64,000 nt of DNA, from positions 1-64,000 of the forward strand of contig DATGJP010000074.1 in NCBI GenBank assembly GCA_035295125.1, read 5' to 3'. A program made the translations under genes and the position numbers. The DNA comes from JAICMB01 sp035295125 (GTDB taxonomy: Bacteria > Acidobacteriota > Terriglobia > Bryobacterales > Bryobacteraceae). Shown here piece after piece: positions 25,635-32,363 of this stretch. The first letter of the stretch is position 1. Every line of letters starts with the position of its first letter. The notes under the pieces were generated by a model that made no database searches, had not been told where the DNA came from, and saw nothing but the letters and a program-made list of their open reading frames with translations.

Positions 25635-26575
25635 TGCGTTCCGCCTAGCGTGGGAGTGCGCCCGAACATCCGGCGATAGTCGTTCAAAAACTCCCAAACC
25701 GGGTCGTACGTCTCCGGTCCGGCTGGTTGGAACTTCGAGAAACGGGCTGCCTCCAGGATCGATTGTCCCTGGGGTGTCGCGTTCAACTCATACAAAGCCT
25801 GAACCACCTGGCGCACGTGCTCTCGGGGAACGACGTTCCGCGCCATAATGCCGAGGCCGACCAGCGGAGCCGTGGTCCAACGAACCTCGAGCTCCTGAGC
25901 GTAAACCGGTTTCGTTTTGCGGAAAGTAATCCAGGTGGACTCGGAAACGCAGCCGGCGGCGGCGAGATCGAAGTATACGTTCATCAGAGCCGATTCCTGC
26001 GAGCCTACGTACTTCGGTTTCGCCATTCGCTCGATATCGAGACCGGCATCGCGCAGGAAAACCTTCTGCATCATCGTTCCCGAGAGGTCGGTCCGCCCCG
26101 CAAAACTGATATACGCACCCTTGAGGTCGCGCACTTTGCGGATGTGTGAGTCTTTGCGAACAACGATTACGCCCCGGACTCTGTCGGCTGTTTTAGCGAC
26201 TATGTGATAGCCAAAATCCTCGGCGGAAATCACAAGGTGGGGACTCAGCATCGCAAAGTCTAAGTTGTGATCCGTCAGCTTTTTCTCGTAGGTCGGGTAA
26301 TCACGGGCTGTTTCGAGCCGCACGGTGAAACCCGATACCTCGTGATTGATCTCGTCAATCAGCGGCTGGTAGATTTCATAAAGCTGTATAGCGTTGTGCA
26401 AGGGAAGCACGCCGAAAGCGTACTCGGTACCGGCTGGCTTGGGAGGTTGTGCGGAAACCTGGGGGATGTAATCTGTCTTCTGTGGGTGGCTACACCCCGC
26501 GATCAGAATACACGTTGCGAGTGCGACCAGCCGGCTATGCACCGGCAATGCTCTTGCTCTCGTGCTCAACCGCAT
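25631..26575 (-). CDS. PhnD/SsuA-like periplasmic substrate-binding lipoprotein
   Basis: The protein has 314 residues. A lipoprotein signal ends at ILIAGC (Cys28). The mature part has the two-lobe PhnD fold: FGVLPLHNAIQLYEIYQPLI, LTDHNLDFAMLSPHLVISAE, GVIVVRKDSHIRKVRDLKGA, YISFAGRTDLSGTMM and VPREHVRQVVQALYEL. Family members bind phosphonates, phosphite or other small anions for ABC import, but no permease or ATPase gene is present. Instead the gene overlaps a histidine kinase gene, so it probably serves as the ligand-sensing subunit of that kinase. The start codon lies nine bases from a strong hairpin. Confidence 0.88.
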   Translation of the reverse strand: MRLSTRARALPVHSRLVALATCILIAGCSHPQKTDYIPQVSAQPPKPAGTEYAFGVLPLHNAIQLYEIYQPLIDEINHEVSGFTVRLETARDYPTYEKKLTDHNLDFAMLSPHLVISAEDFGYHIVAKTADRVRGVIVVRKDSHIRKVRDLKGAYISFAGRTDLSGTMMQKVFLRDAGLDIERMAKPKYVGSQESALMNVYFDLAAAGCVSESTWITFRKTKPVYAQELEVRWTTAPLVGLGIMARNVVPREHVRQVVQALYELNATPQGQSILEAARFSKFQPAGPETYDPVWEFLNDYRRMFGRTPTLGGTQ

Positions 26576-26584
26576 ACGGTGGTC

Positions 26585-26623
26585 CTATAAGAAAGTACCT
26601 CACAGACGGGTACTTTCTTATAG
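26585..26623 (-). promoter_or_regulatory. 15-bp hairpin over the translation start region of the PhnD-like gene
   Basis: CTATAAGAAAGTACC at 26585-26599 pairs perfectly with GGTACTTTCTTATAG at 26609-26623 across nine bases. On the minus strand the stem ends at the AGGA that would be the Shine-Dalgarno of the gene starting at 26575. The stem is AT-rich, in a GC-rich genome, and no T-run follows. It could mask the ribosome site, act as an operator for a dimeric regulator, or end the upstream M28 peptidase transcript. Confidence 0.7.
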
Positions 26624-26678
26624 TTAGAACCGCCTGGACCTGTATTTCTATTTTAACAGCAAGCTGGAATACAGAAAC

Positions 26679-28259
26679 CTAGAGGCCCGGAGACATCCGT
26701 GAGGGCAGTTTCGGTTGATTGGCGACATCCAAACCGACGCGAAGTCCGAAATCGGCGGCTTCAACCATGCCGGCGAAGTCCCAGTTTTCGTTGTATTCGT
26801 CGGACGGCTGATGATAGTGCTTCGTGTTGAATTCCTCGAAGATCTTTTCGCCATAGTCGGCCGGTTTCCCGTAAAACTGGGTGCCAAGCGAGATTGAGAA
26901 TGCGGGAACGCCGGCATGAGCGAAGGAGAAGTGGTCGGAGCGATAGTAATGGCCTTGCTCGGGGTGCGAGTCGGGCTGGATCTCCAGTTCCATGCGCTTG
27001 GCGACCTGTTGCACGGTTGGCCAGACGGCTGTCTTCTCAGCGCCAGTAACCGAGATGTCCTTGGTGCGGCCGAACGGATAGAAGGCGTCGAAGTTGAGAT
27101 CGAGCGCCGTGTGATCAAGGGGCACTTCAGGGTGCTGCGCGTAATACTCGGAGCCACGCAAACCGGCCTCCTCGGCAGTTACGGCGAGGAATAGCGCCGA
27201 CCGCCGCGGCTTATGCTCCAGGGAAGCCCAGGCGCGCGCGAGTTCCACCAGAATGCCGCAGCCGGTCGCATTGTCGACGGCTCCGTTGTAGATCTTGTCG
27301 CCGTTCACTTCGGGTCCGATGCCGAGATGATCCCAGTGGGCCGAGAAGACAACATACTGCGATTTCAGTTCGGGATCGCTGCCCTCGACGACCGCGGCGA
27401 CGTTGCGGCTTTCGATCCGCCGGACATCGCTCGGAATGTTGGCATGGACCTGGGCATTCAGGGGGATGGGATGAAAGTCGGGCTTGTTCGCTGCTTCCAG
27501 CAACTGGTCGAGATTTTTGCCGATGAGGGCGGCGAGTTTTTCCGCCGATTCCTGTGACACCCAGCCGGCGAAGGCCAGTGCGGGTTGGGATGCCTGATGC
27601 GGGACTTGGGGATCCTCCTTGCTCCAGGAGCCTTTGACGGTGTTCCAGCCGTAGCCGGCCGTTGGGGTGGTGTGAAGGATCAGGACCGCACGCGCGCCAT
27701 GGCGGGCTGCTTCTTCGTATTTGTAGGTCCAGCGCCCATAATAGGTGAGCGCCTTGCCTCCAAAGAATTTCGGATTGTCGGAGGGTGGTTCATTCGTGAA
27801 GAGCACGACTACCTTGCCCTTCACGTCGACGCCCTTATAGTCGTCCCAGTGAAATTCGGGGGCCACAATGCCGTGGCCGACGAAAATGGCATCAGCGTCG
27901 ATGCGTTCGTTCGGGGTTTGCAACTCGTTCGAGCCTACGAAGTCATCCAGCCACCGGAATTGGAGCGATTTGCCTTGTGCTTCGACAGACAGGGTGGCGG
28001 TAGGCTGCGTCGTTACGCCGACCAGGGGGACGCGCTGGAAATAGGTGCCACTATCACCCGCCGGTTTTGCGCCGGTCAGCGCGAACTGGGTCGCGATGTA
28101 ATCGGTGGCGAGATCGCCGCCGCGCGTACCGACCCCTCGGCCTTCCAGCAGGTCGCTGGCCAGGAATTTCACGTGTGCGCGAATCTTCTCGCCCGAGATA
28201 ACGTCGGGCTGCGCGGATATACCCAGGGCGAACGCCAGGATGAAAAGGATTCTGAACAT
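26679..28259 (-). CDS. M28 family zinc aminopeptidase, exported
   Basis: The protein has 526 residues. A signal peptide (MFRILFILAFALGISAQ) is followed by a short helical segment with LASDLLEGRGVGTRGGD. A PA-type insert lies at about residues 120-240. The M28 domain (about 290-505) carries the co-catalytic zinc ligands in VVFSAHWDHLGIG, GAVDNATGCGILVELA, VTAEEAGLRGSEYY and LNFDAFYPFG, and the last His in KHYHQPSDEY. It is probably a periplasmic aminopeptidase or glutamate-carboxypeptidase-like enzyme. The ATG at 28259 is preferred; GTG 28265 would add two residues. Confidence 0.93.
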   Translation of the reverse strand: MFRILFILAFALGISAQPDVISGEKIRAHVKFLASDLLEGRGVGTRGGDLATDYIATQFALTGAKPAGDSGTYFQRVPLVGVTTQPTATLSVEAQGKSLQFRWLDDFVGSNELQTPNERIDADAIFVGHGIVAPEFHWDDYKGVDVKGKVVVLFTNEPPSDNPKFFGGKALTYYGRWTYKYEEAARHGARAVLILHTTPTAGYGWNTVKGSWSKEDPQVPHQASQPALAFAGWVSQESAEKLAALIGKNLDQLLEAANKPDFHPIPLNAQVHANIPSDVRRIESRNVAAVVEGSDPELKSQYVVFSAHWDHLGIGPEVNGDKIYNGAVDNATGCGILVELARAWASLEHKPRRSALFLAVTAEEAGLRGSEYYAQHPEVPLDHTALDLNFDAFYPFGRTKDISVTGAEKTAVWPTVQQVAKRMELEIQPDSHPEQGHYYRSDHFSFAHAGVPAFSISLGTQFYGKPADYGEKIFEEFNTKHYHQPSDEYNENWDFAGMVEAADFGLRVGLDVANQPKLPSRMSPGL

Positions 28260-28265
28260 GACCAC

Positions 28266-28621
28266 GTTTTCATTCTATGGCCGATGGTATAGCCAGGTTT
28301 GTATCCTGCGCATCGGATGAAAGACCGCCGCACCCTCGAAAATCCCCCCTTGGATAGCCTTGGGTCTTAATCCTAGGGAACAGGCCGAGCGTATTCGGCC
28401 CTCAATGCCGCGGGATCCATCCCCGCGTGAATTGAGTCGCGAGACTCATGGGGGTGGCTCTCTTCTCCTCGTATTCAACGTTTTCGGTAGAAAACTCACG
28501 CGCAGGAGGCTGTGGAAGGTGTTACACAGCCTGTGCCACTTTGTTTCCAACTTTTAGGCTTGCGGCTATGCCCGGTTGGTGGGCAGGTATTCAGCCCAGC
28601 CGATTTCTGGCGCCCGTACTG
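28266..28621. other. intergenic gap, no gene seen
   Basis: These 356 bases lie between the minus-strand M28 gene start and the 3' end of the Sel1-repeat gene. They hold no convincing reading frame. An eight-base inverted repeat (AGGCTGTG ... CACAGCCT, near 28507-28532) could be a weak terminator for the Sel1 gene; only scattered Ts follow it on the minus strand. Confidence 0.4.
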
Positions 28622-29095
28622 CTAGTGAGCCCCTTCCTTTATCGGCTTCCAATCGCGTGCCTGCCGCTGCGCCGTGCTCAGCTTTCCTGCGTTCAGTTTG
28701 CCGGCGACAATATCCCGGTGGTCCACGCAATTCTGATCCCCGGACGCCGCGCAGACGCTCAGCCACACATACGCCTGTACGTAGTCGCGCTTCACGCCCT
28801 TGCCCGAATAGTACATCTCGCCGAGGTTCTTCTGCGCTTTAGCATAGCCTTGATTGGCGGCGCGCCGGAACCATTCCACGGCCTTTTCGAAATCCTGAGG
28901 AACACCTTTGCCATCGAAATACATCAGGCCAATGTTGAACTGGGCATTTGGGTCGCCGGAATCCGCGATCGGCTTCCATTCGTTGAATGCTGCGTTGTAA
29001 TCGTGACCTTCATACGCCTTCAAGCCGGTCGCAAAATCCGCCGCAAATGCCGACCCGAGGGCAAAGGCCAGCAGGCATGCCAATTGTGCACGCAT
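28622..29095 (-). CDS. exported Sel1-like repeat protein
   Basis: The protein has 157 residues. A signal peptide (MRAQLACLLAFALGSAFAAD) precedes three Sel1-type 36-residue helical repeats. The motif AQFNIGLMYFDGKGVPQDFE is followed by KAVEWFRRAANQGYAKAQKN and LGEMYYSGKGVKRDYVQAYV. Such repeats are protein-interaction modules. The ATG at 29095 is fixed by GGAGGTGCG at ideal spacing, excluding a longer in-frame N-terminus that would overlap the start region of uvrA. It shares a 63-base divergent promoter region with uvrA. The function is unknown. Confidence 0.88.
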   Translation of the reverse strand: MRAQLACLLAFALGSAFAADFATGLKAYEGHDYNAAFNEWKPIADSGDPNAQFNIGLMYFDGKGVPQDFEKAVEWFRRAANQGYAKAQKNLGEMYYSGKGVKRDYVQAYVWLSVCAASGDQNCVDHRDIVAGKLNAGKLSTAQRQARDWKPIKEGAH

Positions 29096-29158
29096 TACGC
29101 ACCTCCAATTTCCATTGTCAGACAACCGGAGCCTGCGATAATAAGAGTAGAACCTTCC

Positions 29159-31963
29159 TTGGACGACTCCATCCTCATCCGTGGAGCGCGGGTCCACAAT
29201 CTCAAGAATGTGACGCTCGCGATTCCGCACAATCAGCTCACTGTCGTCACCGGTGTGTCCGGGTCGGGTAAATCCTCACTCGTATTCGATACCGTTTACG
29301 CCGAGGGACAGCGACGCTACGTGGAATCGCTTTCGGCTTACGCCCGGCAGTTCCTGGAACGCATGGAGAAGCCGGACCTCGACGAGATCTCCGGCATTGC
29401 GCCGCCGATTGCCATTCGCCAGAAAAATACGACGCGGAACCCGCGCTCAACGGTCGCAACTTCGACCGAGCTGTACGATTTCCTGCGCCTCATGTTCGCG
29501 CGCGTGGGGCGCACCTACTGTCCCAAGTGCGGGCAACTCGTCGAACGCGATACGGTGGACCAGGTGGCGCACCGGATGTTGGCGCAGCCCGCCGGCTCGC
29601 GATGGTATGTTCTCTTTGCGGTACGTTCTTCCGGAACCACGGACGCGCTGCGGGACCGTTTATTCGAGCTTCGGAAAAAGGGCTTCAATCGCCTTTTCCA
29701 GAACGCGCGCACCTTTGAATTCTCGACTCCGGAATCGTTGCTCGACATCGATTTCAAGCAGCCGTTGTTCGCACTGGTAGACCGCATCGCCATCGCGGCG
29801 GAACTACACCAGCGCATTGTGGATACGGTCGAAATCTGCTATCGCGAAGCGGGCGAGGTAATCTTCGAGCCTGCGGCGGCTGCAGCCGGCGTCGAGAAGA
29901 CGGTGTTCAGCGAGAAGTTTGCCTGCAAGCGCTGCAACATCGAGATGATCACCCCTGAGCCCGCGCTGTTCAGCTTCAATAACCCGATGGGAGCTTGTCC
30001 GCGCTGTCAGGGGTTTGGCAACACCATCGATTACGACATGGACCTGGTGGTCCCCGACAAAGGCCTGGCGCTGTCGGAAGGGGCCGTCGATCCGTGGACC
30101 AAGCCGCAATATACCTGGTACTGGGATGAGTCTTTTTTAAAGGCCGCCAAGAAAGCCAAGATCCCGCTGAAAGTTCCTTACGGCGAACTGACGCCGGAAG
30201 AGAAGAAGTTTGTGAAGGACCATGTGCGGCGGTTCTTCGACCAGGTGGAAGCAAAGAAATACAAGGTGCACGTCCGGGTTTTCATGAGCCGCTACCGCGG
30301 ATACTCGGAATGCCCCGATTGCCACGGCTCGCGCCTCCGCGCCGACGCGATGAACATCCGGGTCGGCGGTAAGACGATGCCGGAAGTTGTCAGGCTGAAC
30401 ATTGCGGAGGCTTACCAGTTTTTCGATGCGTTGGAGCTGACGCCGGAAGAGCGATCGATTGCCGACAAAGTTCTGGTTGAGATTCGCCAGCGTCTGAAAT
30501 TTCTGAATGACGTCGGTCTCGACTACCTGACGCTCGATCGCCTGTCGTCAACGCTTTCCGGCGGCGAGGCCCAACGGATCCAGCTGGCCACGTGCCTCGG
30601 CTCGCGGCTCGTGGGCGCGTGTTACGTGCTCGACGAGCCCTCCATAGGGCTGCACAGCCGCGACACGGGCCGCCTGATTCACATCCTCGAGGAACTGCGC
30701 GATCTTGGGAACACGATTGTCGTCGTGGAGCACGATCCCGACGTGATGCGAGCCGCCGACCATATTGTCGACCTCGGTCCCGGGGCCGGCGAACTCGGCG
30801 GGCGTGTCATTTTCGAAGGCTCTTATACCAAGATCCTGGCTGACGGCGCGGGTTCGCTGACCTCGCGCTACCTCAAAGGCGAGTTGAAGGCTTCGCAGTC
30901 GCTATTCCGCCGTCCCGTCAATCCCAAGCGCGTTGTAAAGTTCTACGGCGCGCGGGCTCACAATTTGAAGGGTATCGATGTGGCGATCCCGCTGAACATG
31001 ATGGTCGCCGTCACGGGAGTCTCGGGATCGGGCAAATCGACACTGGTTCACGACGTTATTTTCAAGAGTCTTGAACGCCAGCTTCGCAAGGACATTCCGC
31101 AGGAGGAAGATCCAGAGTTTGGCGGTGTGATTGAGAAGGTCACTTGCCGCAAAGTGGAAAACGCGAGACTCTTGACTGAGGTGGTTTTGGTCGACCAGTC
31201 GCCGATCGGACGTACCCCGCGATCCAATCCGGTCACTTACATCAAAGCTTTCGACATGATCCGCGAGCTGTTCGCCTCGACGCCGGACGCGGAGAAACGC
31301 GGCTACACCGCCGGTCATTTTTCGTTCAACATCCCGGGCGGGCGTTGCGAAAACTGCCAGGGCGACGGCACGGTCACCGTGGAAATGCAATTCCTCGCGG
31401 ACGTCGAGTTGGTGTGCGAGGAATGCAAGGGCACGCGTTACAAGAGCAGCATCCTGGACATCCGCTACAAGAACCTGAACGTGCACGAGGTGTTGCAACT
31501 CACGGTGAAGGAAGCGCTGGCGTTCTTCTCCGACGTTCCGAGGCTGGCGAACCGCCTGAAGGTTTTGGCCGACGTGGGGCTCGGATATCTGCGGCTCGGC
31601 CAGTCCGCGACCACGCTGAGCGGAGGTGAAGCCCAGCGCGTCAAGCTGGCGGCACACCTCTGCCAGGCCAACTGCGCCGGAACGCTGTTCATATTCGACG
31701 AGCCGACGACTGGCTTGCACTTCGACGACATCGCGAAGCTCCTGCACGCGTTCGACCGCCTCATTCAGAACGGCGGCAGCATCCTGATCATCGAGCACAA
31801 TCTCGATGTCATCCGCAGCGCGGATTGGGTCATCGACCTGGGGCCCGAGGGCGGGGAAGCGGGCGGAGCAATCGTGGCGCAGGGCACGCCGGAACAGATT
31901 GCGGAAGCACGGAACTCGTATACGGGGAAGTATCTCCGCGCCTTGCTGCAACCTTCCTCTTGA
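29159..31963 (+). CDS. uvrA: excinuclease ABC subunit UvrA
   Basis: This DNA-damage recognition ATPase of nucleotide excision repair has 934 residues, the normal length. Two ABC modules are present, each with a Walker A site (GVSGSGKSS near residue 35 and again near residue 625) and an ABC signature (LSGGEAQRIQLA, LSGGEAQRVKLA). Zinc motifs are seen as CKRCNIEMI...CPRCQGFG in the first half and CENCQG...CEECKG in the second. VESLSAYARQFLERM is the family N-terminal block. The start is taken as the TTG at 29159, giving DDSILIRGARVHNLKNVTL. Upstream in-frame codons run into the divergent gene and are not expected to be translated. Confidence 0.97.
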   Translation: MDDSILIRGARVHNLKNVTLAIPHNQLTVVTGVSGSGKSSLVFDTVYAEGQRRYVESLSAYARQFLERMEKPDLDEISGIAPPIAIRQKNTTRNPRSTVATSTELYDFLRLMFARVGRTYCPKCGQLVERDTVDQVAHRMLAQPAGSRWYVLFAVRSSGTTDALRDRLFELRKKGFNRLFQNARTFEFSTPESLLDIDFKQPLFALVDRIAIAAELHQRIVDTVEICYREAGEVIFEPAAAAAGVEKTVFSEKFACKRCNIEMITPEPALFSFNNPMGACPRCQGFGNTIDYDMDLVVPDKGLALSEGAVDPWTKPQYTWYWDESFLKAAKKAKIPLKVPYGELTPEEKKFVKDHVRRFFDQVEAKKYKVHVRVFMSRYRGYSECPDCHGSRLRADAMNIRVGGKTMPEVVRLNIAEAYQFFDALELTPEERSIADKVLVEIRQRLKFLNDVGLDYLTLDRLSSTLSGGEAQRIQLATCLGSRLVGACYVLDEPSIGLHSRDTGRLIHILEELRDLGNTIVVVEHDPDVMRAADHIVDLGPGAGELGGRVIFEGSYTKILADGAGSLTSRYLKGELKASQSLFRRPVNPKRVVKFYGARAHNLKGIDVAIPLNMMVAVTGVSGSGKSTLVHDVIFKSLERQLRKDIPQEEDPEFGGVIEKVTCRKVENARLLTEVVLVDQSPIGRTPRSNPVTYIKAFDMIRELFASTPDAEKRGYTAGHFSFNIPGGRCENCQGDGTVTVEMQFLADVELVCEECKGTRYKSSILDIRYKNLNVHEVLQLTVKEALAFFSDVPRLANRLKVLADVGLGYLRLGQSATTLSGGEAQRVKLAAHLCQANCAGTLFIFDEPTTGLHFDDIAKLLHAFDRLIQNGGSILIIEHNLDVIRSADWVIDLGPEGGEAGGAIVAQGTPEQIAEARNSYTGKYLRALLQPSS

Positions 31964-32008
31964 CATCCCACAGGAAATCTGGCAAGCTCCTCTAAGCATC
32001 CCACAGGA
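31960..32008 (+). promoter_or_regulatory. candidate promoter/operator with 12-bp direct repeat before padR
   Basis: CATCCCACAGGA occurs at 31964-31975 and again at 31997-32008, exactly 33 bases apart, about three helical turns. A consensus -35 hexamer TTGACA (31960-31965) overlaps the uvrA stop codon and the first copy. The second copy includes the padR ribosome site (CAGGAGA). No good -10 is seen at 17 bases. This may be the autoregulatory site of the PadR protein. Confidence 0.4.
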
Positions 32009-32015
32009 GAACGCT

Positions 32016-32360
32016 TTGACAGACGACAAGTCGGAAATTCTTCAGGGCACTCTCGATCTCATGGTGCTGAAAACCCTGGACGCCATGGGACCGCAGCACG
32101 GCTACGGCATTGCTCGCCGCATTGAGCAGATCGGGGAGGATGCGCTCCAGATCAATCAGGGCACTATCTATTTGTGCCTCGTGCGACTCGTAAATAAGCG
32201 CTGGATTTCCGCGGAGTGGGGCATATCCGAGAACAACCGCAAGGCGAGGTTCTACACCATTACCAAGTCCGGCCGCAAACAACTCGCCGCTGAAGCCGAA
32301 CATTGGCAGCGCATCGCCGGCGTCATCGGACGTCTGCTGGAGCTGGAAGGAAGGAGCTAG
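32016..32360 (+). CDS. PadR family transcriptional repressor, acidobacterial type
   Basis: The protein has 114 residues. It starts at a TTG (TDDKSEILQGTLDLMVLKTL) after AGGAGA. The winged helix contains HGYGIARRIEQIGEDALQIN, QGTIYLCLVRLVNKRWISAE and the wing NRKARFYTITKSGRKQL. This matches the PadR subgroup that in Acidobacteria nearly always precedes an ADOP permease, as it does here three bases upstream. It probably represses its own operon and responds to a drug or envelope signal. Confidence 0.92.
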   Translation: MTDDKSEILQGTLDLMVLKTLDAMGPQHGYGIARRIEQIGEDALQINQGTIYLCLVRLVNKRWISAEWGISENNRKARFYTITKSGRKQLAAEAEHWQRIAGVIGRLLELEGRS

Positions 32361-32363
32361 GCC

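Noticed and set aside
28448..29158. In-frame N-terminal extension of uvrA
   Set aside because: It would lie antisense to the Sel1-repeat gene, which has its own signal peptide and ribosome site, and would make UvrA about 240 residues longer than its family.
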